Origin: Zychaea mexicana
Lineage: Eukaryota; Mucoromycota; Mucoromycetes; Mucorales; Lichtheimiaceae
Reading direction: 5' to 3'
Length of the DNA: 64,000 nucleotides
Assembly: GCF_025766255.1 (NCBI RefSeq)
Contig: NW_026516801.1
Location: 1 to 64,000, forward strand
Shown here: positions 1 through 12,212 of the stretch, in pieces
Layout of the letters: every line of letters starts with the position of its first letter
How positions within the stretch are numbered: the first letter of the stretch is position 1
Position numbers and translations under genes: made by a program
Notes under the pieces: model-generated
Told to the model about the DNA's origin: nothing
The model's input: only the letters and a program-made list of their open reading frames with translations
Databases searched by the model: none

Positions 1-131
1 TATATATTTTGTAGTTAATAGGACTTAACCGGTATACGTACTGTAACGGTGTATACCGTTACGATGGTAAGTATCCAACCTGCATGGTTGACGATCGACA
101 ACGCATGGTTGAATAAGGAGCAGTAGGGGTG

Positions 132-194
132 GATACTCTAGATAGAATGTATGATGTTGATCAATACATAGACGTTAGCTAGCCCTCTATTACT
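132..194 (+). repeat. left copy of imperfect direct repeat
   Basis: This stretch of about 63 bases runs from GATACTCTAGATAGAA to about TAGCCCTCTATTACT. It closely matches 1474-1543 in the same orientation, with a few substitutions and small gaps. The two copies bracket a broken gene and are 1.34 kb apart. They may be terminal repeats of a small element or the trace of a duplication; no polymerase or integrase gene lies between them. Confidence 0.65.
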
Positions 195-367
195 CAGCGT
201 ATATATAATGACGGGATCCTGAGCTATATGGATACCCATCGTTTTATCCTTTAATACATTCGAGTCTCACGCTGTTTTGTTTGTGATTCACATTGTCTAC
301 TCCTTTACGTTTCCGATTGTAATTATCTCCTGGGTCGACATTTTTGCATCTGGTAGCGAAAGTAAAG

Positions 368-1490
368 ATGAACGATGAACTCTGGAGAAAGTACAACGAC
401 AGAAGCGAGGTTGAACTGATCGACTTGGTCAATGACGAGTGTCTACCATTGTGGCTTGCAGTGTCAATACTGCAAAAAAGGCAAATCAAGCGCAAGGCCA
501 ACTTTGAGCAACTGGTCAGAACGGAACATATATGGAAAGCCGCCCATGACAATTTTGCCCGCCAAGCTACTGCCAAGAAGCATGAAGACAATATACTCAA
601 GGAGTTCAATATGAACAAGACTATGTACGAAGCGTGGATACAAGCCAGGCAAAAGAGAAAACAAAGAATTGCTGTATCCCAAAAAGAAGTTGATAAAGCT
701 AGAGAAATCTACAGAGCTGCCATCAACGAATTGAACAAGGCAATCGAGCCAAGCGTCGAGCAGTTTGGACCTTTGTACGAATTTGAGGTTGCCAGGAGGG
801 CTGCGCGCAAGAGTATCCAAGTTCCTGACGAAGAAGGCAGGAACAAATTAAGCTGTGATCGACGGTATGGATGACGAGGAAACTGAGAAGCTGCACAAGA
901 ACTGACTTCAGATTAGGGAATCAAGAGCGCTTGCCAAGCTGCCAACTATGTACGACGAATTCATGGACTTTCGCAACGAAGGACCCAGTCAGCCAAGCTC
1001 TTCAGAGCAACCTCGGGCAGGAGGAGTGCCACAATAAAAGAAAGGTAGCTTGGGAGGTTTGTGCGGCACTCGTGCAAGAACGACACGCCGTGTGCCGAAA
1101 GAAAATGACAAATTTTTCCCTGGCCGGAAAATTGGAACCGTCCCTCTCCGACCTCCCATTAAATTTGACGGAACATGGGTCGAATACCATGGTTATGGGC
1201 CACAGACATGCTTTTTCCACGACATACTTTTCGAAAACGATGCCAATGAACCAGGACTCGACTACTTGCGCAGGAAAACACTTACCGGACTTGACAGGTG
1301 GCACAAAGTTGACGAATATCCACTTGGATCAACTGGAGATTTTGAACTAAAGGAGGAGCCAAAGACAGTCGCGCGCGCAATTGGCCTCACCAAGCTCAAG
1401 CTCAAAGTTCCAAAAAAAAAATACAAGATGGGCATGACGTGCATCAGCAACCCAAACGCACACCCAGGGCCCCGATACTCTACTAGATAG
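368..1490 (+). pseudogene. broken gene of unknown family between direct repeats
   Basis: An ATG at 368 opens a reading frame to 874 for a Lys/Arg/Glu-rich, probably helical segment. Around 847-855 the coding character moves to another frame (reads as IDGMDDEETEKLHKN). That frame meets a TGA at 902, resumes with LAKLPTMYDEFMDF, meets a TAA near 1036, and then stays open to 1490 (motifs FDGTWVEYHGYGPQ and LDRWHKVDEYP). The simplest reading is one gene disabled by a frameshift and two stops. An intron 856-911 (GTATGG to TTCAG) is possible, but it leads into a less protein-like frame. I recognise no domain. The flanking direct repeats suggest it was once part of a mobile or duplicated unit. Confidence 0.45.
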
Positions 1491-1543
1491 AAGTATGATG
1501 TAGATCAATACTTTACATAGACGTCAGCTAGCCCCCTATCATA
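1474..1543 (+). repeat. right copy of imperfect direct repeat
   Basis: This is the second copy of the repeat at 132-194, here GATACTCTACTAGATAGAA through TAGCCCCCTATCATAC. It begins inside the last codons of the broken reading frame, so that frame ends in the repeat. Confidence 0.65.
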
Positions 1544-1950
1544 CATGTATCGTTTGCAAATAATAGTGACACTGTTACACTCAAAGGAAAAGTTCCTAGA
1601 AGTGGAGCTGTGGATACTGCGCAAATTGTTTTTCACTGTGCGGCTTTACTGACTCAATCTCATTTCGCTCTTTATCAAACAAAGTACAAAAAAAAGATGA
1701 TGATGACGATTCCCGAGCGATGCTAGAAAAAAATGCGCTAGCGCGCACAATAGACGACTTGATACTGCATATTGTGTATAGACAAATATTTATGTACCAA
1801 CATAACGTACCTAAAATCAGATAACATGTAATAATCGACAACAGCAATCTATTATTTCTATAATGACTCTTTTGGTCTAGTTTGCTATAATAAACGACTT
1901 TCCTACGCTTGTTTATCGCTCTGGTGTTACACGGTCTACTGCCTCTTCTT

Positions 1951-3494
1951 TCACTGGCTAGCAAGATCGGCAAAGCTGGGAATGTAGTAGGTAGGTTTGA
2001 TCTTGTTGCTGGGTGACAGCATTTCTTCCTTGCTCGTGATACCTGTAAACAACAAGTGGTTAGCAAAGCCAAGGTGTACATGGCTACCATGCCTAACGTT
2101 ACCTGTCAGCACACAGAGTGTCTCGATTCCACCTTGGTTTCCAAAGTCAATATCGGTGTCCAAACGATCACCGATCATCACGGTCTTGCAGGGCTTGAGA
2201 TCATACCTATATGCATAATTTCGCGAATCAGTATTCCGTTTGCTACCTATTCCTATTCAAATACACGAAAAAAACAACCCGCCATCCTTACTCGGCAAAA
2301 ATAGCTTCCATCATGTTCTGTGCTGGCTTTCCAAGAACAGCATCTGGTCCTCTATTCAATGCCTTCGTGATGGGAGCAGCAATCGAACCGGCGCCTAACA
2401 TGTGAAACAATTCAGTGATCCTGACTCTTTCGAACCGATTATACCGCACTGTATATGTTATGTACTTACCAGGAACAATGCTGCCATGTGTGGGGAACGT
2501 GGTGTCGCCGTTGGTCAAGATAAAATGACATCCAGGGTTACGCTTAAGGTACGTGAATGCTTTTGCATATTTTGTGTAATTAACGTGGAGATCCAAACCA
2601 ATCACCACAGCGCCAACCTATTTGAAATGGAGATACAGATCCTCCGTTAATTGTTGAGTCATATCTGTAGGAATGAGATGATCAAATTACTTGCCTCTGG
2701 ATCATCAGGAATAGGCTTGTCGTCATACACTGCACTAGCATCCTCCTACAAATGTTTCGGCCCATTAGTTTTATCGAAGCAAGAAAACCCGTCTCACATA
2801 TAACCAGCAACTTACTTCTCCTCCACATGTGCGGATGCCCTCTGAATTAAGTTCATCTCGAATACCCTCCATACCAATGATGTAGACCTTCTTATCAGCC
2901 GGGAAGTGAAGCACCTGCTTCAAATAAGCCGCAGTGGCAAAGGCAGAGCTGAAAATCTCAGTCTACCCACGCGTCCATACAAAAAAAAAGATGCATGAGA
3001 CTTAATATCCAGACCTGAACAGCGAACACTTTATATATACTCGTCCCACCAGTCAGCACACTTTCTCAAAGTCTTACATACCAAAGAAGCTTTGATCCCA
3101 AATCCCTGTAGTTTCTTCAAAAACGAGCTACGCGACTTGGTGCTGTTGTTTGTGACAAAATAAATATTTTTGCCTATATTCAAGCTTGCGTCATTAGCAT
3201 TGACACGGAGGATGCTGATCGATGCTTTAACAAATGCTCTTTCAAATTATGTACCTTTGCTACGCAGCTCTTCCATGGCTTTTTCAACACCGGGAATGAG
3301 TTTTGTGCCCTCCCATAATACACCTAAATAGGGTTGTAGTATACTGATAAGCCAACTGTATCCATATCGGCGAAATTGACCAGGAGCAAAACAAAAAGGG
3401 ATTAGACCAACTTGCCATCACAATCGAACAGAAAATTGTCAAACTTGTCGACAAAGGTTTTGCGCTCTTCAGCAGTTACAAGCTCTTTAGTCAT
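1951..3494 (-). CDS. HAD-family phosphatase, PHO13/phosphoglycolate phosphatase type
   Basis: Nine exons (3416-3494, 3255-3323, 3082-3173, 2816-2962, 2695-2745, 2470-2617, 2292-2394, 2103-2206, 1951-2042) sum to 885 nt, or 294 aa, the usual size for the family. HAD motif I is FDCDGVLWEG near residues 23-32, motif II is FVTNNSTKSR, and the acidic motif IV is MIGDRLDTDIDFG. These proteins are cytosolic Mg-dependent phosphatases that act on 4-nitrophenyl phosphate in vitro. In cells they are thought to clear 2-phosphoglycolate and toxic glycolytic side products. The ATG at 3494 is the first in frame. Introns 1 and 5 require a GC donor (GCAAGT): exon 1 ends with the first base of the Gly codon of DCDG, and the GT nearby gives the wrong phase. 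Confidence 0.93.
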
Positions 3495-4607
3495 TCTCGC
3501 GTGTTTCGTGTTTGTATGCTTAGTGGGAAAAAAAAAGAAGCTTTGAAGGGGTGCGGGTTTCCACAGGCTTTTTGCTAGTCTGGTGTTACACAGATTTCTG
3601 TTTGTTGCTGGTATTGTTTCAAAAAGCCATTTATATCTTATAAAGCAACACGCTTAAAGTCTAAGCATATCCAAAGGAGCTCGCAGAAAAATGAAATATA
3701 CGAATCTACTAGTGGTTTCTTTGTCTTTATGAAATGTCAGCACTATGGTATCTAAGAACATCTGCTGGGGCGACTTTAATAGCGTCCTTGTAGCTTTAAG
3801 GGGTAACGATGATGCATATAACTTGCTTAATTAATGAAACTAACACAAAGAGGAGGCCAAAACACGGCACGAAATATCAAACTTAACTAGCTGTTTTCCA
3901 GGATGTAGAAGATAAAACAAGGCAAGGTGTTGGCGGCCAAGTACGAGTTAAGGGTATCTTAATAATGATCTGCGAACGTCATTATTGGGACGATGCACAG
4001 ACCAACATGCTGATATGTATGGCCTAGTCATTGAACGGTAAGACAGGTAATCCACGGATAACATCTTCTGGACAGGAAGGCTTCCTTTTGCCTCGATGTG
4101 TGTCTATTATACCGAATACTTCCAATCAAGTGTCAAGCAGCGTGCCGTTGGACCTAACGTACAACTTTTCCGTTTCCATTCTTCCTAGTTACTGCACACA
4201 TGACAGTGGTCGTCACAAGGAAGCATCAGCTTCTCTCCTGGGTTCTGTCATGACAACGACTGGAATAAATTCTGTTGCCATCAAAAAAGGCCACGGACAA
4301 ACAAAGCTAAGAAAAGACGATCATCCTAGAAAATGCCAGAATCCTGCTTTTGAAATGGCGCTCGTACTACACCAAATGTCATCTGCCTGCATTTTGCTTT
4401 AACGTCTTGCCCTTCGTCGCTCGCCCTTTCTCCTCCTTTTATTCACACAGCAGCAAAAATACCAAGAAAGACTTGTGCCATGAGCTACATTTAAGCCGTC
4501 CTTTATACTCTTTGTCTTTTCCCTTGTCATTTTTTAGTATTCTCGGCTCCTTTCCTTCTTCTTAAACTTAAACTGTTCTCAATATACTCTTTCTTGCCCA
4601 TACCACA
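3495..4607. other. divergent intergenic region, no gene seen
   Basis: This lies between the start of the phosphatase gene (-) and the start of the eIF2alpha kinase gene (+). It is AT-rich with A runs. A 100-codon open stretch around 4031-4402 has neither a family signature nor coding-like composition. Pyrimidine-rich leader sequence precedes 4608, as is common before fungal start codons. Confidence 0.5.
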
Positions 4608-7510
4608 ATGTCGGCCGACAAGTCAGATTCTGATTGTGCCGATGACTCGTCCGACTGTTCAAACAAGTTTTGGCATCGTCCTCCTGAACAAAGCCCAGAA
4701 GCCACCGTGAACAACGATTCCTCAGAATCGCTGGGTACATATATACCATACTTTATCTTTTTCTTTTTTGTTATCATCGTACTTTCGCCTAAATCTTTCT
4801 TCCGATCATGCCCCTAATTTTGACACGCCACGTACCATTAATGCTGTTAGGAACCAAGGCATTTGGTGGTGTTTTAACGGGGAAAGCCAAGAATGGCATG
4901 GACGACGATCGGGGCATTTCAAAACGTCGCCAGACAAAAATGCTCTTAGTATCACTGATTGAATCTTTTTGTCGTGTTCATGGCGACACGCCCGAGGCCA
5001 ATCGACGTGTCTTTTTCCTTATCTGTCAAACGCTCAGTTCACTTGGCTTTATTGATTCTGAGTTTGTCGATGAAATGGCGAGCGTGCGGTCGACCTTCCA
5101 ATCTGCTTTCCAGACATTATTTTACACTGCTGTAGAAACTGTAAACGACCCGGGTTTTCGCAAGCCCATGATGATTGCTTCGACCGAATTTCATCAGCAA
5201 CAGCAGCAACAGCAACAACAACAGCGCGTCCAAAACCAGCAACCACCCTCATCGTCATCGACGCCTCAGCCAGAACAACCACCGATATTTGATCTGAATA
5301 TACAAAACTCGCGTTATCGCAATGATTTTGTTCAAGTCAGCTTGTTGGGTCGTGGTGGGTTCGCAAGTGTATGGCGTGCACACAACAAACTGGACAATAT
5401 TGACTATGCAGTCAAGCAGATTCATTTGGGTCCTGACCTGTCGGATGATGCTCGCTGTGATGATGGACAAGGTCCATATGACAAGATATTCCGGGAAATC
5501 AAACATTTAGCACGTTTAGAGCACAAAAATGTTGTGCGGTACTACTCGTCGTGGTTGGAGTATACAAACCATATTCCCGAGAATGGCGGCAAATCATCGA
5601 CTCAAGGTGAAGTTTACAACGACGGCAATAGCAGCGATATGGACAGCGTATTTGGTGGACGAGATCCAACCTTTGATGATGACGACAACAGTGGTGAACC
5701 ATCCTTCTCTCCCGTCAAGCTATCAGAAGAAGACATGAGTCGCATCGACTTTGTGGATGATGGAGCAAGCAAAGATGTCGTTGCTGGAGAGTCCATCAAC
5801 GCAGCAACAGACTATGTAACGAGCGAAATAAACAGCAGCAGCAAAAAAGACGCAGCTGTCTGCATTCCGAATTTTGAAGCGAAACGATCCACACGCAAGG
5901 AATACGAACGACGCGTCCGAAAACGAGCAAGAACAAGGAGCGGCTCTCGTTGCGGATGGACATTGTATATCCAAATGTATCTATGCCCTGGTATACTATT
6001 GCAAACCATTTTTTCCTCCTCCGGTCTTGTCGCTTTTGCTGTCAATGTTTCATTTCCTCCCTTTTTTTTGACATAATCTCTTGCCATAATAGCAACACTC
6101 TATGATTATATCAAGCATCGAAACGACACGGGCACGTCTGTTGACAAGGAACGCAATATTGAGCTTTTCACGCAGATACTCGAAGGTGCAGCGTACATTC
6201 ACGCAAGCGGATTGATCCACCGAGATTTGAAACCAAGCAACATCTTTTTGACCATGACGACGACCAATGAATATCACAACAGCAATGGCAGACGACACTG
6301 GCGGTCGTCATCATCATCACTCAACAACACAAGAATGCACCATCAACATAGCTTCTCGTACGATTCAGTCCGCGGCGAAGACGGTACGCTGCGCGACTGT
6401 ATGTGGAATGAAGTATGGATACCAAAGCTAGGTGATTTCGGTTTGGCTGCTGCTGTCATGACAACGCATTGTAAGCAGGCTCCACCTTCGTTGCTGTCGG
6501 CGTCATCGCCTACTACTATCACGGATCATCTGTCGTTTATGGATTGTCATACTGGATCACAGCATAGCTTGATGACCTTGTCTTCATCCTACTGTCGCCG
6601 TGGAAGCAATAGTAGTAGCAGCGAGGAGGAGGAGGATAGCCGGTTTGTAATGCAAAAACTGACGAGTGCTGTTGGCACGCGAACTGTAAGTCGACTTGTA
6701 TAATGTTGGTTGGCCTCCCTCTGGATGGCAATATACTTATTGAGACTTTGCTTCCTTAGTATGCAGCACCGGAACAATTGGCTGACCCGCCACGACCATA
6801 CGATGATAAGGCTGATATTTACTCGCTTGGAATTATATTTTTCGAGCTATTCCAGCCTTTTACAACAGTCATGGAAAGAGCATGCGCAATCCAACGGCTT
6901 AAAAAGGGTGTTTTTCCAGACGGATTTGTAGAAAAGTATCCAAAAGAGGTAAGCCCTCTTAATATCATTTTGCTCATCTATTCGTTCAACGTTCGAAGTA
7001 TTCACCCAATTTTTTCTTTATCCCAAGTCTGCACTTATCTTGTGGATGATGGATGAAGAGCCAGCTCATCGACCGAGTGCTGAGCAGCTGTTGGAGTTTG
7101 AGCTATTTGTACCCCAACTGGCAGTTGTTGTACGTGTGTTTGCTATTTGAATCTAGACCTCAACTCGGATAAAATATATAACTACTGATGACCAATATTT
7201 AACTGCATAGGAAGAGAACATGTACAGCACCATACAAGCACAACTCCAAGCAAAGTCGGTGGCGCTAGATACAAAGGACCAAGAAATGGCAGCACTGCGT
7301 AAAAGGCTGGAGCAGATTGAGCAGCAAAATAAGCGGGATATGGATGCAATGCAGCGAAGAGTCGACGAGTTAGAACGCCAGCTCAGTGCACAACTAGGCG
7401 TTGCTGAATGCACACCCAGCCCTACAACGACAAGCAGTAGCGATAGCAGCAATGGCGAATCAATAAGAACCAAGGTACTACTTGGTCGTGATGATTCGCA
7501 ATGTAAATAA
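4608..7510 (+). CDS. HRI-like eIF2-alpha kinase
   Basis: Six exons (4608-4734, 4851-5990, 6093-6685, 6760-6948, 7028-7129, 7211-7510) give 816 aa. Near residue 70 the motif LLVSLIESFC, followed by a helical RxVFxLxCQTL segment, matches the N-terminal region of heme-regulated eIF2alpha kinases (EIF2AK1, fission yeast Hri1/Hri2). The kinase core has glycine loop GRGGFASV (209-216), Lys231 in AVKQ, HRDLKPSN (465-472), DFG (537-539) and APE (623-625), so it looks active. The eIF2alpha-kinase insert sits between about residues 282 and 412. There are further Ser/His-rich inserts after the catalytic loop and inside the activation segment. A charged coiled coil (about 725-775) ends the protein. Expected role: phosphorylating Ser51 of eIF2alpha under heme, iron or oxidative stress to lower translation. 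Confidence 0.93.
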
Positions 7511-7819
7511 CAGTAAGCATGTTTATAAAAGAAAGGAAGCTGGTGCACAATATATGAGGAATGGATGTTCTTCACGATGCAAAAGAGGATTGTGTGGATA
7601 AATTTTATTCTTTTTATCTGCTGTTTTTTTGTTGTTTCGCATATTATCTTATGAGCAAGATATGCACATAGGATTGAGAGGAGGAAAATCTTTTATGGAG
7701 GAGGTGAAGGGAAGAAGACCATTGCTTGATTGGTGAAAAAAAATGATGTACAATTAAAATAAAAAAAACAGTAGGTGCAAGAAAAAATAGATGTGAAAGA
7801 GAATATACGGGTTGTTTTT
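7511..7819. other. convergent 3' region
   Basis: This spacer lies between the 3' ends of the kinase gene (+) and the OGDH gene (-). It contains T- and A-rich runs and AATAAA-like strings near 7758 (AATTAAAATAAAAAAA) that may serve 3' end formation. No gene is seen. Confidence 0.4.
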
Positions 7820-10800
7820 TTAGGCTTCAGTCAAAAGGGCTTGGTTGAGCAGATTCTGCTCTTCCTGGTAATGCTTCTTCTTGTTACCAGTAGCGACGGA
7901 AGCGGAAGGCTCACGGCCAGCATACTTGGGCGACTTGCCGGCATGGTGGGTGGTTTCGGAAAGAGCGGTGGTGATTCTAGGCTGGACGTGAGCCCAAGCA
8001 CCCATGTTCAAGGGTTCCTCTTGGCACCAGACGATCTCGGCGTTGGGGTACTTGTCAGCGTGTTCCTTGACCTGCTGGTAAGGGAAGGGGTTGAGTTGCT
8101 CAACACGCGAGATGGCGACGTTCTGGAGACCGTGCTGCTCACGGGCCTTAAGCAAGTTGTAGTAGACCTGACCGCTGCAGAGAATGTGCTTGGTGATCTG
8201 TTCGGGCTCAGCGAGGGTCTCGGGATGAGGTTCAGGGAGGTAGAGCTGGAAGCTGGTGCCAGCAGACATTTCTTCCAAAGAAGAGCGAGCAAGAGGATGG
8301 CGGAGCAAAGCCTTGGAGAAAGGAAGGATCAAAGGCTTGCGGAACTCACGGTTGATTTGACGACGGAGGACGTGGAAGTACTGGGCAGGCGTCGAGGCGT
8401 AAACGACCTGCATGTTGCAGTCCTGGTGCTGGCGCTGCAGTTTTTCGGGCGAAGGGAAGACGTATGGGTTGTCGTCGCACAGCTGCAAGTAACGTTCGAT
8501 TCTGGAAGAAGAGTGCTCAGGGCCCTGACCGTCATAACCGTGGGGCAAGGTCATGACCAAGCCAGTGCGCTGCAACCACTTTTGCTCACCGGCAGCCAAG
8601 AACTGATCAATGATACACTGGGCAGTGTTGGCAAAATCACCAAACTGTCCTTCCCAAACAACCAAAGCATTGGGGTCGACAAGCGAGTAGCCAAGCTCGA
8701 AACCGAGGATACCGTATTCGGACAGCGACGAGTTGCTGATGGTCAGCTGGCCTTGCTCGGGCGAAATGTGGTTCAACGAAGTGTAGTGTTCGTCCGTCTT
8801 TTGGTCGTGCAGCACAGCGTGACGCTGCGAGAAGGTACCACGCTCAACATCCTGACCAGTGCAGCGGACGTGCTTGCCTTCCAACAAAAGCGAACCCCAT
8901 GCCAAAGCTTCGGCGGTAGACCAGTCGATGTCCTTGCCGGCGTTGATGGCCTTGCCGCGATTCTGGAGGATACGGTTCAAGTTGCGGTGGACATTGAAGT
9001 TCTGGGGCAAGGCGGTCAACGAGGCACCAACTTGCTGGAGGGTTTCCATTGAGACGCCAGTAGGGTTGTGGGGCAAGATCTCTTCAGCGCACTCCTTGGG
9101 CGACTTGAAGCCTATACAACCAATGGCCATTCCAATTTGAGGTCAGGTTACCCGCTAATTTTTCAACTACGACACTCACTGTGAAACTATTCTTCCTCTT
9201 AATTTACCTGGCCACGAGCTGGACAACCATTCACGCGAAGTAGGCTTGTAGTCCTTGCTACGCGAGTAGCTCTCCTCCAAAATACCCCAGACACGCTTCT
9301 TGTTGGTATCGATCTCATCGGCAGTCAAGCTGCCTTCCTTGACCAACTGGCCAGCGTACATTTCGGCAACAGGCGACTGCTTGCTGATGGCCTGATACAT
9401 GATGGGCTGGGTGAAGCTGGGCTGATCGGTTTCGTTGTGACCGTGCTTACGGTAGCAGACCAAATCAATAACGACGTCCTTGTGGAAGGTCTGGCGCCAG
9501 TCAGCTGCGAGCTGCATCACATAGGTCACGGCCTCAGCATCGTCACCGTTGACGTGGAACACAGGGGCGTTGATGGCCTTGGCGATATCGGTACAGTACG
9601 AGGTCGAGCGGCCGAAGCGGGGATCGGTGGTGAAACCGATCTGGTTGTTGACGACAATGTGGATGGTACCACCGGTGCTGTAGGCGGGCAAGTCGTGGAA
9701 GCCCATGGTTTCGTAGACGATACCCTGACCAGCAAAGGCAGCATCACCGTGCATCAAAATAGCCATCGAGTGCTGGTGCTGGCTGTCCTTGCTGTAGTAT
9801 TGAAGGGCGCGGGTCTTACCCAAAACGACGGGGTTGACAGCCTCCAAATGAGAGGGGTTGGCAACCAGCGACAAATGGACGCGCTTGCCCGAGGGAGTAG
9901 GACGGACATAGTTCATACCCAAATGGTACTTGACATCACCGCTACCTTCCTCAGAGGGCTCGAGAGAGCCGCTGAATTCGCAAAAGATGGACTCGTTGGG
10001 CTTGCGAACGACGTTGCTGAGGACGTTCAGACGACCACGATGGGGCATACCAATGACAATGGACTCGACACCCAGATCGACAGAGCGATCAATCTAAAAC
10101 ATCCAAGTATGTGTGTTAATCATAGATAGCAAGGAATATTACCAGTACCAACAGAACCCCGCTTCGGTGTAACGTGACGTTACAGCCCGTTTTTGTTACT
10201 TACCAGGGCCTTCATACCGGGAATAAGAGTTTCACCACCTTCCAAACCGAAACGCTTTTCGGAGGGGTACTTGGAGGCGACGAAGCGCTCAAAGCTGTCA
10301 GACCAAGTTAAACGGTCAAAAATCACACGCTTCTCGTCGACGCTATATTTGAACGGCTGAGGAGTCTCGATACGGCTACGGATCCAGTCGCACTGAGCAC
10401 GGTCAGGAATGTGGATATATTCAATACCGATCGAACCGCCTAGCGTTGTATATAGTTTCCTTATTTAGTTTTCTCTCAGACAATCACTCAATCTATTTGT
10501 AATGGCTCCAATCTCAACAGATAACACAAGAAAGCTTACAGTAGGTCTTGCTCAGGTTGTCGATAATTTCACGGAGAGTCAAGGACTTGCCGTTGTCCAT
10601 AAAGGCAGGCAGGATACCGGGACCGAGCGAGAAGGTGCGGTCGAGGTCCTTTTCGCTGAAACCATAGTACGAATGCGACAGCTCAGGTGGGCTGGAGTTG
10701 AGGATATCGGCGTGCTGGATTCCAAGGGGATCCAAGTTGGCGAGATGGTGACCGCGCACCTGATATGCTCTCACGAGAAGTTGGATCTTCATATGGTCGA

Positions 10801-11188
10801 CGATTTCTGACGACGAACCGTTCATGGCGTTAGGGATGACTGCGTCGGGCAAGCTAGGGAGGCGAGCGCTGCCCGAGGGCACCAAAGTAGGAGGAGGTGC
10901 ATAGGCCTGGCCGGGTGAGACACCGTTGGCCATGTTTTTAAAGTACACTTGCCACGACAAGTGGACAGACGAAGGGTCCTTCAACCAAGCTTCGTACATT
11001 TCCTCAATGTAGTTTGCGGCATTGCCCTGAAGGAATGCATCGTTCGTCTCGGGAGCTGTCTTGGCGAAGCGAGATTGGCTGGTGTGGAATGAAGAGCTGG
11101 CAAGAACAGGTGCGCGCTTGGGTACCTGTTGAGCAATTCTCGAGGAGAGGGGTCTAGCGGCACGCGAGAGCGCCGTCAATCTGTACAT
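7820..11188 (-). CDS. KGD1: 2-oxoglutarate dehydrogenase E1 component, mitochondrial
   Basis: Four exons (10540-11188, 10204-10439, 9208-10093, 7820-9111) sum to 3063 nt, or 1020 aa, close to yeast Kgd1. Residues 1-45 are Arg/Ser-rich and lack acidic residues, a mitochondrial presequence. The E1 N-terminal segment ([13 protein letters not shown]) follows. Thiamine-diphosphate motifs are GMPHRGRLN (about 310-318), GDAAFAGQG (411-419) and [11 protein letters not shown]. The last exon carries the transketolase-like C-terminal half ([28 protein letters not shown]). The enzyme decarboxylates 2-oxoglutarate in the TCA cycle, passing succinyl to the E2 lipoyl domain. Coding is strongly GC-biased, consistent with high expression, which explains the long antisense open frames opposite it. 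Confidence 0.97.
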
Positions 11189-12212
11189 TGTTCAAAAAAA
11201 AAAGATCGAAAAAAAGAAGAAGAAAGTGGGGATCGCCGGGATTCTTAGGCGGAGGAGGTGGTGTGCCTTTATTATTTACGCGGCCCTTCAAGTGTGTTGT
11301 TTTGGCAAGTTCTTTTTGTTTCCCACTTTTTTAAGTGACGTACGTTTATCCGGCTGCGGTAATTTTCGGGTTACGGTGCATGTGGGCGTGGATATGCCGG
11401 TAAATCTTTTTAACATTGGGTCCTTTACTGCTGCTATTATGTATCTGAGGAAGAAATTTCTAGCAGTAGAATGATCATCCTCGGTTTCAGGATCATTTGT
11501 TGCAAGCCAACGCACACATACGCACACGCACACAGGGACGTGGAAACGCACCTTACGCTTGGGTGTTGTGTGGGGCTAATAATGACAAAAGAGAGCGGCT
11601 GTAATAGAAAAAGAAATTGAGGGGGACGCTTAATCCGAATAAATTCCGGGACACCCGTAATTTCCCATATTGTTTGCGAGGACTTACTCGGGGCAACCGC
11701 GTTGCCATGGTTTACTATTGCAGCTTTTATTGATTTTCAGTTTTTCAGGTACCATTGGCATGGTGCCTTCTTTGTTTGTGGCCATGGGAACTATTATTGA
11801 GAATTACTATGGCAACCAAATAAACAAATGCGTCATGCCTCGAATGATCGACAGGAAGCTTTCGATATAAATAAAAGTAATAAGGAGCATCTTATCGCGG
11901 CGCGTTTTTATGTACCACCAAGCCAAACAGCTGGCAGGCAGCGCTGAAGTTGTTTTGTTTACGTAGGCAAGATTAGCGGCTGGGTTGAACTATTTTGCCA
12001 GGGTCCGCTGAACTCCGGTTGTCAAAGAGACGAACAAAGCATGCTTTTCATTGGCTGAGCACCTCTTTTCCCCCCTGACGAAAACTTTTTTTTTTTTGCG
12101 CCAGTAAAGTCGCTGACCCTCAATCGACAGGGAGCCGAGATTGAAAAAAGAAAACAAGAACGGGCGGTATATTCTTGCTTCCTTTTCCGCATATCTTCCC
12201 TTCATATAAGCC
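11189..12212. promoter_or_regulatory. shared divergent promoter of OGDH E1 and phosphate carrier
   Basis: About 1 kb separates the two start codons of oppositely oriented mitochondrial genes. ATTGG pentamers (reverse CCAAT, the core bound by HAP/CBC complexes) occur at 11415-11419, 11754-11758 and 12050-12054. A CA-rich tract lies near 11510-11540. I see no credible reading frame inside. Co-regulation by a CCAAT-binding complex is inference. Confidence 0.4.

Noticed and set aside
132..1543. LTR retrotransposon
   Set aside because: The direct repeats are only about 65 bp and no gag, protease, reverse transcriptase or integrase is recognisable between them.
4031..4402. Open frame of 123 codons upstream of the kinase gene
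   Set aside because: No family signature, splice sites or coding composition; lies in an expected promoter.
7775..9052. Long plus-strand open frame (425 codons) opposite OGDH E1
   Set aside because: It is the antisense shadow of a GC-biased exon; the minus strand encodes a complete, well-known enzyme.
9437..10129. 230-codon plus-strand open frame
   Set aside because: It is likewise antisense to OGDH exon 3; valine-rich text results from the codon bias of the real gene.
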